Shown piece by piece: positions 36,995-48,394 of a DNA stretch of 64,000 bases. The first letter of the stretch is position 1, and each line of letters starts with the position of its first letter. The stretch lies in NCBI GenBank assembly GCA_016508695.1, contig VNKQ01000006.1, positions 1,364,001 through 1,428,000 of the forward strand. Reading direction: 5' to 3'. Made by a program: the position numbers and the translations under genes. Under the pieces are notes generated by a model. The model had not been told where the DNA came from. It did no database searches and saw only the letters and a program-made list of their open reading frames with translations. Source of the DNA: Hyphodiscus hymeniophilus. Taxonomy: Eukaryota; Ascomycota; Leotiomycetes; Helotiales; Hyphodiscaceae.

Positions 36995-39900
36995 CCAGCA
37001 ACAGTCCTGGGATTTCTGCGCTGGCTGTTCCGCCTCGTCGATAGAGCCCCCTGAGTCTGGGCGACCAAGCCTCTCATCCAAAATGTCTAATAAATGTTAA
37101 TAGTCGCAATCATGTTCTCTTACCAAAAGTCCTGCACTTGACGTCAGCCATTTTTGAATCTTCGTTACTGAGCATACGTCATGTGCGCATTTCTCTCATC
37201 TAAGTAACTCGTCACCATCTATTCATCCTGGAATATTGCCGTTCGCGGTTGACAATGTTGATGGTGACAAGCTTCGAGAACGCATCGTCATGAACCCCTC
37301 TGCACGGTGGTTTCGCCGCTACGGATTAGCTTTCCATCAAGGTCTTTCGCGGTTGATACCGATTGTAATACCCATATATCGGCGTTTGCAAAGTTGGAAT
37401 GTGCCGCAGGCAGTAAATTAGTTGATGCACATATTTTTGCGCTCAGGTTGGGTGACGAGATATTGGCTTGCGAATTGAAGTCCACGGAATTCGGTGCCGA
37501 AAGGACATCGCCCTTTCACCATTCCCTGTGTTTTCGCTGCCGCTATTTTATTAAGCTAGTCCCAAAGGCAAGCTATAGTATTGTGCTTAACCACCGAAAA
37601 AAAAACTTGTTTGGTATGGGGGTATTTTATTTCATCGCGAACATGTCTCGTATCAGAAAGTCTCCTCCATTCCAACGATGAGTACTTTTGATTTCAAGCT
37701 GAACGTTGAAGGTCCACTTCGAACCAGTTGGTGTGGCAATGCGATACAAGACTCTAGCGAATGCTAAGTCGCGAGATTGATTATGCCACGTTAGCTGATG
37801 TTCCAAAGTAGTACTTGATAATTCGAGTAGCCCTCAAAAGTATCGCTTGTAGAGTGCTACATGTCGGAAAATGGCGTAATCGTGAAACCCTCATGAACGC
37901 TGATGTGGTTGACGTATCTCTCCCTAAGCAGTCCAATTGATAGCCCTTGCCAGGCAGCTTCAATCGCTTCTGTGCTGGTGGGTCTACATTCGAAGTTGGT
38001 TCCCACCACTTCCTGCAACTTGGTTTGCCATTTTACAATTGACCTGGCCCGTAGACCTCGGCCCTTCTCTTTCACCTGCTTGTGGTAATCGCGATTGGGC
38101 CGCGTCTGGGTGTTTTGGATCTGTGTATATTGCCGGGAACATAAAGCTAGGATGAGAAAGCCGCCGACACAATCTCAGTGCCTCGCTGTCACATACAGAG
38201 CAGACGCTAATGGTTCCTGCATCGATCTTCATGCTCGCCCTGGTCTCCTGTTACTGGACTCGCTATTTTACTTGACAATATGGTGGGCTGTTTGTCCGTG
38301 GATGGACTCTCGATCCCGTTGCTTGTTGCCACGAAACACTCCTGGTCATCGAGCGTTTAACCTGCAGCTTTCTGTTATAGGCCTACTTTCCCTACTACAC
38401 AGATATGAGTGTGGAAAATCTAGCTTGCTATGCCGTTCAAGCCATTCCCGGTCAACACTACAGGAATGACGACCATATTAGTTTAGGTTACAATGCAGAG
38501 GATCAAGTGGCGCAACGTTGCTAGTGTCATCGCCGTGGCAGCGTTTGATCACCTTTGTATAATTTATCAGCAGCGAATATATCATCAGCGAATATATCAT
38601 CGTCATGATGTCCACAGATTCCTTGTCTTCCGTCAAGGGTTTATCCCATCGGGTTATCCCACGTGTGTGATGATATCGAGAAATCGCTCTCGGGTTCTCC
38701 GCCTTGTCGGGATCTCGGATGGGTGCACTCTTACCAACGAAGGTGCCTTTCGACGCTCCACAAAAGACATCCGCTGGAGAAGCACATGCCATGGCATCCA
38801 AATCAAGGGCTCGTATTGGTGCCTCCTGGATCATATAGACTGATTGATCAAGCAGGGTACTCCCAGCGCTCTGATGGGCGCTTTGGGGGTTGGCAACACC
38901 ACCCTGCTGGATTTTGGGGCTCATCGTTGTGTTAGGTGGGTGTCATAGCTGGTGAGATCGGTCGATAAGAAGACACGAGCGCACGACCGGGTACACTCAA
39001 CGGCAAGATCGAAATATGGAGCCTCGTACCGTCCTGATATCTGAACCTCTATTTCTCTATTGAAGTCAATTTGTCACACCGATTAGCATTCTTATGCCCA
39101 TCTCTTAGCTTCCCTTGCAGATACATGAGCTGAAATTGTCTCGCGGGCCCTGATTTTCTCGGCTCTTCCTTGCCAGCCACCGAGCACTTCAAATTAAGAT
39201 AAAATGGGCTGCATGGACGAAACCATGAAGCTGTTTTGTATGCACGAGTGTGATGAAACTGTTGCGGTGTACTTGTCGAAGATCTCATTGTCGAGCGACG
39301 CAAGCATCTGACCAACGGGCTCGAACTGGGCGCTAGACCACCGCTGGTACTTGGCCTTCATGAGTCCACGTCAGATCTTGATTCATAGGCCAGCTAGGCT
39401 CTTCTGGACTCGCTGGACCGGCTGTCCTGGGCAGGAGGTGTATTCTCTGTACATACCAGCCATCTATATCGCTGTTTCAGTGGTTCGACAGCCTGCTCCT
39501 GCTTCACGGAGGCCCATGATCGGCATCTGTCTAAGTAGGTTGGACATTCTTTGCTATGGAACTCATTCCTTCTTCAGTTCAAGCACCGGATCGAGAATAT
39601 TCCTACCACCGGAGATGCAGGGGAGATGGTAGTACTCCATGATACTGTCGGATTATTTCGAGCACAAAGGCACCTCGCCTTATCCAATAAGAGCCGATCC
39701 GGCTCGGTGGAAATTCGAAGCCGTTGAGGCTGCCCCTGAAGGTTCTTACAAATTGAATTGCCATTGAAAGTGATGTACTGCTCAAGTAGCAGACCGTGAG
39801 GAGGAGATGACACTAATGACCCTGCTCACGCAATGAGCTTGCTGCACCGCCTTCGCAGCACTTTCTGATTTATAGGCAACGGGTGCTCCAGCATACCTGG

Positions 39901-40613
39901 GGGGTTGCCTCTTTTATCTACTCCCAGCTCAGCTTCTGCATTACCGGCAGTTCATTGTCGATCAGGGTCTTTACTCAACACCCCTTTCCGCTATTCAAGA
40001 ATTCCAAAGCTGGGTTCCCGCCATTTTGGAGGCGTGCAGCATTTCTATACATTTTGTCAACCAGCGCTCTTCCTACGAAGCTCATAAACGGCTTGTCAAG
40101 ATGTAGTCATGGAAAGCTTCATGCTTCGTTAAAATTACCTGCGACAATCTTGGAATTCCCTGGTCTCTGTGCTGACGGGATGCCTTTTTACTACCACTCC
40201 GGTCTCTGTAAGCTTGCCTCTGAAAGCCGAAGACGAGCTCCTTCATGCCTGGGATGTCGACGCCGCAGCGTTCAGTCTGACCAGGGAGCCTTGGAAGCAT
40301 TACATATTTGCAAAAGTCCAGTCGACACACAAAATTGTAGAAAACTATGCTGCATTTGGGAGTTGTCCCAGCTAGGAGCAAGTATAAGGCTCACCGACCC
40401 CATCCTGTACCCCCCGCTAGCAAATCAAGGGGGACCAATCAGCAAGAACTTCGAAATGAATTGCTCAAATTCATTTCATAATCGAATCCTTATGTCGACA
40501 CTAGAGAAGGCGATTCCAGAGGCAATGGCCGAGCTTATAAGCAATATCAATGCCGATGAGAAGTTCTGCGTAAAACAGAGAGGATGAGAATGCTGATCGG
40601 GGCTAAAGGGTTT

Positions 40614-40657
40614 GACATCGACCCCGACATCGACCTCGACCTCGACATCGACATCGA
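40614..40657. repeat. Imperfect GAC-ATC / GAC-CTC hexanucleotide repeat
   Basis: 44 bases of GAC alternating with ATC, CCC or CTC. Read on the plus strand it gives alternating Asp with Ile, Leu or Pro. A related GACATC triplet run recurs at about 41392-41408. Such tracts can arise by slippage, and neither copy is in a gene I can confirm. Confidence 0.75.
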
Positions 40658-41114
40658 AATTACTGCACGCTATTCCGAAAGCCTATCGCAGGACAGAGGA
40701 AGGTTCCCTGACCGCGATGAGAGATACCGTAAGACGGTGTTAGTCTTTTGGAGATGTTGGCCATTGGAAGAAGAACGCTGCGCAATCTAGAACTGAGATG
40801 TACCGACAGTTCGCAATTGCGCTGATGATATCAGTCTGAAGAGGGATTGGATATGCGTCGTGGAGAGCTATCTGATTGAGAGCTCTGATGTTAACGATAA
40901 CTCGAGCTTTTCTTTTACTTTGTTTTGTTGTCTTCCAGATTACAAGCTGAATGGTCTAGGCTCGATTGTCCATTGTAGGCGTCCTTAATCGTGCAATTCG
41001 TCAAAGACCTCGTCAATTGCCTTCTAATTAGCTTTGTTCGTCTGGTGAGTACGAGCCTGAGTGGGTTTGTATTTAGCCTCCCAGTTGTCAATCAAAGGGA
41101 TGCGAAGTTACTAG

Positions 41115-41516
41115 CCGTTTGGAGGGTTAGCGAAGCTGTTTCTATCTTCCCCCACATCTGAAAATGACTATCCAATCTTTGTCAACAGTCATCAAGCTTC
41201 CGATCAAAACTCCCAGACGAACAGTGGCAAGGAATCAACGCTACCTGCGGTCGAACTTTCTCCTGAGCGGTTTGACCAAGTTCCTGTGCCAACTAATTGG
41301 AAGAACAAGCACGCCAACGGTATCGAAGCTGCCAACCAGCTCCTCTTGACTCTGACAGAAACGTTATCATTACTCGAAGCTCAAGCTGCGACATCGACAT
41401 CGACATCAAACTTGACTTCTCACGCCCGAATCTGGCTCCTCATCGTGGGACAAAGGAGAAGCATCCCAAACCACACGTCTTCAGTCCATCTGCGACTTGC
41501 GTTCTTTCGAAAGTAG
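41115..41516 (+). CDS. Possible exon of an unrecognised gene
   Basis: A plus-strand frame open from 41115 to the stop at 41516. A possible acceptor (GGGTTAG) ends at 41130. Downstream it reads KLFLSSPTSENDYPIFVNS, then ELSPERFDQVPVPTNWKNK and IEAANQLLLTLTETLSLLEA. Composition and helix-like spacing look like genuine protein rather than chance. The frame after the GACATC run looks less convincing, so the exon may end near 41400. No ATG in a good context was found, and I cannot identify a family. It may be one exon of a gene reaching back to 40.5 kb. Confidence 0.3.
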   Translation, partial: PFGGLAKLFLSSPTSENDYPIFVNSHQASDQNSQTNSGKESTLPAVELSPERFDQVPVPTNWKNKHANGIEAANQLLLTLTETLSLLEAQAATSTSTSNLTSHARIWLLIVGQRRSIPNHTSSVHLRLAFFRK

Positions 41517-42124
41517 CTGGCGGATGGCACAGATAGGTAGACGGAAGAGCGTCCGAACAGTCAATCAGATCTTTGAAGTCCAACGGCATCAGAAACAAGT
41601 TCCTCCTCAATTGACTGAAATCGCATCATTCCACAACTCAAGAACAGTAGTTTCGTGAGCAGAGAGATAATCGAAGCAGAAAATCAATAGAGTTGAAATC
41701 TGATGGGAAGATGTTTGAGCGATATTTATTTTGTCTGGGACTCTTTGCGGGAAGGGAAGGCTGCAGTGGTGTGAGAATGATAGCAGCAACAGATGAAATC
41801 GAACATCAATCAGTACTGAAGCGAGAGGTCTCGCTAACATAACGGAACATGTGCGGAACGATAACCAAATGCTTCAGAATCGAACCACAGGGATGAAAGC
41901 GCATTCGATCTCACTAGGTTTGGTTGCGCCAGCTGTGCCAGCCAAGCCAAGTCTACCACGGACATCAAGGCACTCGAGTAAACCAGAAAGCATATATCCT
42001 TACTCGGTATCCAAAACTTTCCTAGCCATGTTAACGCACTGAATCTGGAAAGCAGATTTTCCCCCGCCGAACAATTCGCACGCCTGATGCAATTGATGCC
42101 AATACCTACTCGTACTCACACATT

Positions 42125-42141
42125 GGGGGGGGGGGGGGGGG
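42125..42141. repeat. 17-base G homopolymer
   Basis: An uninterrupted run of 17 G. Homopolymers of this length are prone to length error in sequencing and to slippage in the cell. It lies in non-coding DNA. Confidence 0.9.
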
Positions 42142-42843
42142 AAACCTCCCACACCCGTCGCAAAAAGCTTATCCCCATCCAGCGCCCCTCCCTCCTGCAA
42201 GGATTGCGCGATCCATCCCTGTCATTCAGTGAACATTTCCCGTGGTGCGCGTGGGCGTTCGCAACTGCGCATCATAAAGCAACGTCCTCGCAACCCGCTC
42301 GCTGTTGTTATTTGCTGTATTCTGTGTAGTGTGTAGGTAGGTGTTGGCGCACATTTCGTTGGGTTTGTTGACGTTTGAAATGAAATGTGGGGATGCGAGA
42401 GCGACGGAGATGGTAGATGAGAGGTTCGGACTTTTCACTAACGATCGGTTTGTGATGGCGGCCTTGGGGAACGTCGGTGTTGCTTTGATTGTGTTGCTGG
42501 ATCTCGGAGAAGTGTAGACTGGAAACGATTCAGCTTCTTTGGGTTGCTGTTGTGAGGCGTCCACATGTCCAGCTGGCCTGAGCCGTTGGAAAAGCATGCT
42601 AGGTTTGTCATTATCCATTGATTGAGAGTGACCAGGTTGATAATGCATCGCACTCATCGAGGTCATCAAAGCTGATATGTTCAATAGTCTCTTCTATTCT
42701 TTTGATTCTTGAAAGACAGCAGTACACCGCAGTGCAGCGTCCAAAGTAAATGCACGCTCGATCGCTCCTACGCCGGTATGATCATCTTATCATAATGCTC
42801 CCAAGCCAAAACTCCAATAATGCAACCAAAAAGGTGGAATCTC

Positions 42844-43776
42844 TCATATAGAGAAGCCCTCGACATGATCCACGATCCGATCCTCCTTGATCTCAACCTT
42901 CTCCAACGCAGCCGTCAACTCCTCTTGCTGACGCTTCTGCTCGGCCTCGTACAGGAACTGCGCATACTTGCTCCGCTTGTTGTGGATGCCACACTCGGTC
43001 TTCTGCTGACCCTTCCATCGACCCGCACGCTCATCCTCGCCCTCCTTGACCGGCTCCGTCGAGTGCCAATCCCCTACACTCTTATATCCCCTATCCAGCA
43101 GCTCGTTGTATGGAACGTCGTTCTCGCGGATGTAATCCTGGATCTGTTGGAACGACCAGCTGGCAAGAGGATTGATCTTGATGAGGCCTGCTTCATCGAC
43201 CTCGATGATCTCGAGCGATTCGCGCTTGGCACCCTGTGAACGACGACGGCCGGTCAAGACCGCAGCGACATTGAGATCGGAGTAGGCTCGTTGGGCAGGC
43301 TCAACCTTGGCGACCCAGTCGTAGAGGTCGGGCTTCTCCTTCCACATCTCCTGTCCGTGCTTTGCTTCAAACTCGGCCGTGGTTTCGACGCCTTCGGGCT
43401 TGTAGACATGAAGGGTGACGTTCGGGTAGCGGGCCTTTGTCTTCTCAACGAGGTCGAGTGTCTCTTGGAAGTGGTAGAGCGTATCGAGGAAGATGGCGTC
43501 AATCGAAGGTAGGGAGGGTGTTTCCTTTTGCAGCTTGGACAGCATATCGAGGGTTACGAGACCGGAGACCCCGAAGGCAGTTGTCTGGTAGAGGTTCGGG
43601 AAGGTGATCTTTGCCCATCTCAAGATATCGATGGGAGCGAGACTGTTGAGTGTTGAATTGAGAAACTTGAGATGTTGTATTGAGATGGTAATCTGTGGTA
43701 GTGCCGCAGCTGAAGAAGACCCGGATGCGTAGCCAGACTCGAGATTCGAGCTGGTTGAGTTTCTGTGTCCGCCCAT
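42844..43776 (-). CDS. MET16: PAPS reductase (thioredoxin-dependent)
   Basis: Reduces 3'-phosphoadenylyl sulfate to sulfite with thioredoxin, the third step of sulfate assimilation. An intronless 310-residue protein with an N-terminal Ser/Gly-rich tail and then the PP-loop-type fold. The nucleotide-binding strand-loop is TTAFGVSGLVTLDML (residues 65-79). The sulfonucleotide-binding arginine segment is LTGRRRSQGAKR (174-185), and the catalytic motif KTECGIH puts the nucleophile at Cys262. It has the single catalytic Cys of the PAPS-specific group and lacks the extra Cys pairs that bind an Fe-S cluster in APS reductases. Length is a little above the roughly 260 residues of yeast Met16, mostly from both tails. 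MET3 of the same pathway is 33 kb to the left. Confidence 0.96.
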   Translation of the reverse strand: MGGHRNSTSSNLESGYASGSSSAAALPQITISIQHLKFLNSTLNSLAPIDILRWAKITFPNLYQTTAFGVSGLVTLDMLSKLQKETPSLPSIDAIFLDTLYHFQETLDLVEKTKARYPNVTLHVYKPEGVETTAEFEAKHGQEMWKEKPDLYDWVAKVEPAQRAYSDLNVAAVLTGRRRSQGAKRESLEIIEVDEAGLIKINPLASWSFQQIQDYIRENDVPYNELLDRGYKSVGDWHSTEPVKEGEDERAGRWKGQQKTECGIHNKRSKYAQFLYEAEQKRQQEELTAALEKVEIKEDRIVDHVEGFSI

Positions 43777-43938
43777 TTTGTTTATGTGTATCGAGGGTTG
43801 TTTGGAGTTGTTTGGAGTTATTGGGTCGGAGTTATTTATTGAAGAGGAGGAAGGTGAATGAAGTTGTCGGTCGCTGCCAAAGACTGGAGTCGGCCAATGG
43901 TGCAGTTGGCAATCGATGGCGTGCTCAATGGATGCGGT

Positions 43939-43948
43939 ATGGCGTCTT
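43939..43948 (+). promoter_or_regulatory. Possible CYS3/MetR-like site upstream of MET16
   Basis: ATGGCGTCTT matches the fungal sulfur-regulator consensus ATGRYRYCAT at 9 of 10 positions, about 165 bases upstream of the MET16 start codon. Known sulfur genes of Neurospora and Aspergillus are activated by the bZIP factors CYS3 and MetR at such sites. A single site is weak evidence. Confidence 0.3.
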
Positions 43949-44055
43949 AACTTCTATCAGTTTGCCCGGTATTCAATTCACAAAGAACACTCCGATACAG
44001 TTTTCCTATCTTATCGTTGCAGTCTTTGTCGTCCACTTCAAAAGATAATGACGTC

Positions 44056-44060
<5 letters not shown>

Positions 44061-44090
<30 letters not shown>

Positions 44091-44100
44091 TATATATATA
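44061..44100. repeat. AT dinucleotide microsatellite
   Basis: Fourteen AT units, interrupted by TC at 44089-44090, then five more AT units. Non-coding, about 290 bases upstream of the MET16 start codon. Confidence 0.9.
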
Positions 44101-45531
44101 TTGCTTCTTGGGGACTCAGTTCATCATATATGGAGAAGCCATGTGTGGAGCTGTGAGCACATCTTCAATTACCAATAAGCATGTTTACTCAGCTCCTCCA
44201 CGGCCTTCCCTTCTTCCACTTTCCCGAGTCGGGCATTCCTGCCAATCAATCTCCTTTGACAACTGCCGTTTCTCCTCGCTTTCTTTCTCCTTCTCCCAGT
44301 GTTTAGACTTTTGCCTCCCAGATGGAATTTTCATGCCTCGTCAATTGCGTGCTTGCCACTAAGCGCTTTTGGGGCTAGCTCACTGGGGATCGTGCCAAGA
44401 CGCCAGGAACCGAGAGCGTCTGATTGGACGCCCTGGAAGCCGGTCGATGTCGTGATGGAAATGAGTATCAGTGACGATGGATCTGGTGGATAAGGTGAGA
44501 GACGGGAAGGGTCTGGCTGCATTTCGCAGTGAAGCACGAGATCTGGTGTTGTTTGAGCTTAGCTGGGCAAAGGCAACGGAGTCAGTTTTTAAAATTCCAC
44601 CCTTGTTCGTTACATCTGGTATCTGGTGGAAACTCGAAATGGAAATGGAAATTGGCTGGAGACGGGTATGTGTATTCTCCTACGATTCATCGGAGGGCCG
44701 TCGGACTTTGGGAGTTTGCACAATGGCTTGCAAAGCTTCACCGACGGAAACCTCCAGCAAGCAGCATGTCCTCTTCCGATCAAACTTCAGGAGCACGCAA
44801 TGGCACGTGATCTCACGCGGCGGTGACATGCTTTGCTTGGCAGCAAATGGCTTACCAATCCACAGAGAAAGCTCTTGGAGGCACCAGTGGAATGAGAACT
44901 TATCTGGACCAATCATTGAATTTTCATGAAAGGAGCGTCATCTGTACAATTGCACGAGTCATGAAAGGTTATGTTTGGAATGTGGGCATCGGCTTTTCGT
45001 AGCCTCGTCGCGAGGCTGGCTCGTTCCTACCAACCCCATCTCAGACTGACCCCAGACAGATGACTAGATTAATGTAGCATTGAGGACTATCTTCGCATCG
45101 ACGCAGTAATTTCATGCTCCATGAATGGGGACTTTAATATACTTTGGCCTTCTGAGACCGAGGTTGGGGGGAGACTTCGGACATGATTCGATGGGAGTGA
45201 CAAAGGGGTACGAGGGGCTAGTTCCTCGCAGTCTTGGATTGCGGAGGTATGAGCTGGATTTATCCGCCTCTGCTTCTGCCTTTACTTTTACTTTTGCTTT
45301 TAGGAAAGATGAGAAATATATTGGTCAAGGAGAACGAAACATCGCCCTGCTTGCCGAATTTGACGAGGCAAAGGAGGGTTAGGAAGCTGATGAGCTGGTC
45401 TTGGAGAAACACCGGATCACTTGATGAGAGATGATAACAAACAGAAGCCTCTCTAAAAATCCTTTCAATTGCTATAAATAATCCCTTACACCGAATCCCT
45501 TTCCGCTCTATGGTATTACCGACGCTCGATT

Positions 45532-46584
45532 CTAATCACTATCCAAAACCACGACCTCGGCCTCAGCCTCTCCCACGCTCTCGAAGCTCAGAACATCGCC
45601 TGCATTGACACCAGAGACGAATGCTCCGTCACCCTCGCTCAAAACCGCATTTTCTCTGCCGTCAAGTCTTATCTTGGAGCTGCCTCCCTTGGTCATCGGT
45701 ACATGAATATAGACCTTTCTGTCGGTCGTCTTCGTGACTGCATTCCCTCCAACGGTCCATTTGAATCTCTTGTCCACTGGTATGATTCCGGCCGCCATAA
45801 CCAAATCTGCGTGAACCGGGATTGTGTCGGGTAGAACAGCCTCAGCGGCCTTCTCCTGCTCTGCCGTTGCTGAGCGTCCGCCCTTCAAAGGTGAGAGAAT
45901 TGGAAGGAAGGCAGATCGCTTGGCCTCTTCGTTGAATGTCTTGGTGTGGTATCTTGGAGTAAGTCCCCGGGCCCAGGGCAACGCCCAGATCTGGAGAAAA
46001 TGGACCTCTTTCTTGGACTCGTTCTGCTCCGAATGTGCTATCCCTCTCCCGCCTGTGGTGAATTGGACATCACCTCGCTTCATCCGGAAGAAATCATCTC
46101 CTTCTACACCCTCAGCCCCTTTCTTGATCATGCTGTCTCGGTGCGTCAGTTCGCCGCTCAATATGTAGGAGAAGATCTCAGCATCGCGGTGAGGGTGTGT
46201 TGGGAAACCGGTTCCTCCTGCGACTCGATCCTCGTTGAGGACACGCAAGCTCCCAAAGTTCTGGAACCTGGGATCATAGTAGTCGGCGAAGCTGAAGGTA
46301 TGGTAGCTGTTAAGCCATCCGTGATCTGCGTGGCCGCGGTCGTTGGATCTGCGAGGAACGATCTTTGCGTGTGTGAGAGCCTTGGACATTGTGCTTTTGA
46401 TTGCTGAGACAGTGCTCATGGATTCTGGTGCTGAAGTCAAAGACGTTTCTGCGCTTGTTTGATTGATTATCTCTGTTGGTGTTGAGGTAGTGGTAAAGCT
46501 AGCGAGTATGTCTCGAAGTGGGGTATTGAAGTAGAGTGAAATTGTTGCGATGAAAATTGAACTGAGGAACAGGAAGAGCTTCAT
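45532..46584 (-). CDS. Pirin-family bicupin with N-terminal membrane anchor
   Basis: An intronless 350-residue protein. From about residue 68 it is a pirin: the conserved start GHADHGWLNSYHTFSFADYYDP, then the metal-binding cupin motif FPTHPHRDAEIFSYILSGELTHRD, and the second motif GGRGIAHSEQN. A C-terminal cupin with DGRENAVLSEGDGAFV follows. The His, His, Glu and His metal ligands of pirin and bacterial YhhW are visible. YhhW and human pirin bind iron and can act on quercetin, while the role in fungi is not settled. The first 20 residues (MKLFLFLSSIFIATISLYF) form a hydrophobic helix, so this form may be secreted or membrane-bound. An in-frame Met at about residue 66 (MSKALTHAKIVPRR) would give an ordinary cytosolic pirin. 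Confidence 0.92.
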   Translation of the reverse strand: MKLFLFLSSIFIATISLYFNTPLRDILASFTTTSTPTEIINQTSAETSLTSAPESMSTVSAIKSTMSKALTHAKIVPRRSNDRGHADHGWLNSYHTFSFADYYDPRFQNFGSLRVLNEDRVAGGTGFPTHPHRDAEIFSYILSGELTHRDSMIKKGAEGVEGDDFFRMKRGDVQFTTGGRGIAHSEQNESKKEVHFLQIWALPWARGLTPRYHTKTFNEEAKRSAFLPILSPLKGGRSATAEQEKAAEAVLPDTIPVHADLVMAAGIIPVDKRFKWTVGGNAVTKTTDRKVYIHVPMTKGGSSKIRLDGRENAVLSEGDGAFVSGVNAGDVLSFESVGEAEAEVVVLDSD

Positions 46585-47293
46585 TTATAGTTGATATCAG
46601 AGACACGAGAAGATACGAGAGGAGACGAGAGGACTGGAGAAGAAGAGAAGAGTACCTTACTGAGCATTTAAAAGAGCTTACTTCGTTGTTGCTCAGAATG
46701 CGATTGCAATTTCTTGATAATGATTGTAAAGACACTAGTGACGTCTAGCGCTAGTTGAGGATTTCGGCGAATTCTGGTCACGTGCGTGCAACACAGCCTT
46801 GCTGTGCGTAAAGAGATTGCAACGTCTCAAGATCTTCTGAAATCCTACTGCTGTCTGAGGTGTATTCTTTAGTACTGTTGGTTCTTGGATTTTATGTAAT
46901 TTTCCATCTTATATCCAAGACGCTTTTTTCCTCGTACTACCCCCGGACAGAAATCACCTCCTGCCGCTGCGCAGAAGCAGAAGTGAAGCCTTTCTCAATC
47001 AAAGTTGCCCTCTGTTACCGTTCCTGGTTGGATAAAAGCTAGAGCCCAGAAGATGCAGACATTTGATAAGAAAGGCAGTGTTTGCGAAGTCAGAAGCGCT
47101 CGTCTGCAGAGTAACGATGTCAAATCTGCCTTGTTTATAGATCTGTCAATGTATTATTGAAACCTTACTTTGAGTGAGAGGGAACTTATGAGGAATATGG
47201 TATCATTGGGTAAACGTCATCTTTGTTTCACTTGATTTGTTTTGTAATTTATATGCTGTTGATAACCTGGAAGCTTTTGTCGATGCGTTGTCC
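46585..47293. other. Intergenic region between pirin and ceramidase
   Basis: 0.7 kb on the 5' side of pirin and the 3' side of the ceramidase gene. No coding frame or repeat supported. Confidence 0.45.
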
Positions 47294-48394
47294 TCATTCC
47301 TTGCTCCGTACCAAGTACGGTAGGGAAAAGCTGTTAGGCCAGATCAAAGAAGGAGACTTGCTCTTATCCGTGATAGCCCTGATGTAGGAACGCAAATATT
47401 CAATGAGAACGACATAATGATATACCCCAACGCCAGTCCAGAGATGCCACCAGCCATGAAGCTCTGTCAAGAATCCAAGAGGCATACCAACTACATCTCT
47501 AGCCTGAGTGAGTTGCCCGCAAAATTTGTTGTCGATGTTCCAAAGTACGAAGCCAAGCAGAAAAGTTCCTACGATCTCAATGCCTGTATTTAGAAGGAAG
47601 GGAGATGTTCTTACCTGTCCCGTAAAGAGCCAAATACTGAGCTTCTTGTTTGACTTTGAGGTCGGGAACTCGTGCTGAGAGAAGCCAGATACACTGGAAA
47701 AGCACGGATAAGAGCATGGCGAGGAAGGTTCGTCTAAATGTTTTTATGTCCCCGATGAAAAAGTGAGCAATTGAGACAGCAATGATGATCCCCGTCAGCA
47801 GTGTGGCAAGCGAATTTCGTGTTGCTCGGCCGAGAGTGATGCTCAAAGCGCCATACAAGATAGCAGCCGTGGCATACAGCATTGATGCTTCATCAACTGA
47901 TGGATTTTCAGCTTGATGTGTACAACGAGTGGAGGTGGGGCGCGTACTCATTTGCGTAAAATATTTGAGGTTCATATGATACAGTGCGCTACCAACACCC
48001 ACAAAGATCAGGGTCGCATAGCACAGGTCAACGACTGAGTCCTTTCCATTGCGGCGGTTGTTTTGAATACCACGTATACCGAGAGAGACTGAGAATGTTT
48101 TAGTGACAAGTGAGAGGTTTGAATGGGAGCATACTGTAGCCAAGATTGGTGATCGTACTGATGAACTCGGCGATGTATGGAGTCAGGTAGTAATCCTACA
48201 ATCTCAGTGATTATTCTCATAACCGCCCTTGAACAAAACACACCATTTCGCAAAATCTGGGGAATTAAGTCAGCCTCCGCCTTTTCAACCTATTTTGAGC
48301 ACCTGATGATATTGTGAAGTACTTACTGGTATGCTGAGGTGTTGGGACCCCACGCTGATACACCCTCCACGTAAGGCCAACTCAGGAACGGCAT
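47294..48394 (-). CDS. Alkaline ceramidase
   Basis: Hydrolyses (dihydro/phyto)ceramide to sphingoid base and fatty acid in the ER or Golgi membrane. It is homologous to yeast Ypc1/Ydc1 and human ACER3. Six exons: 48394-48327, 48256-48244, 48195-48135, 48088-47948, 47896-47615 and 47583-47294, all GT-AG, giving 284 residues. The N-terminus reads PFLSWPYVEGVSAWGPNTSAYQ-FCEMDYYLTPYIAEF, the family hallmark. The second exon is only 13 bases yet is required for the conserved FCE-DY motif. Zn-binding residues of the fold are present: a Ser-His in GSALYHMNLKY, Asp in MIDEASM, and the C-terminal LHGWWHLWTGVGVYHY. Seven membrane helices are expected. A polar C-terminus ends the protein. Confidence 0.93.

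Larger units (their letters stand above)
36995..42843. other. Gene-poor region with coding-like islands
   Basis: 5.8 kb with no gene I can name. It contains two coding-like open frames (39883-40587 and 41115-41516, plus strand), a GAC-ATC/GAC-CTC repeat at 40614-40657, a 15-base tandem duplication near 38572-38604 and a 17-base G run at 42125-42141. The part next to 42844 is the 3' flank of MET16. Confidence 0.4.
43777..45531. other. Intergenic region between MET16 and pirin
   Basis: 1.75 kb. It contains the MET16 promoter, the AT repeat at 44061-44100, and an open plus-strand frame of 152 codons (44471-44929) that has no recognisable family or signal and is probably spurious. The final 100 bases are the pirin 3' flank. 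Confidence 0.4.

Noticed and set aside
27159..42843. Retrotransposon or RIP-mutated repeat
   Set aside because: No reverse transcriptase, integrase or transposase motifs, no terminal repeats and no AT bias found by eye.
42844..43239. Leu-rich plus-strand frame opposite MET16
   Set aside because: It is a shadow of the conserved PAPS reductase coding sequence.
44471..44929. 152-codon plus-strand frame
   Set aside because: No domain, signal or splice partner. Low-complexity Glu/Met repeats arise from a GGAAAT tandem. Likely chance.
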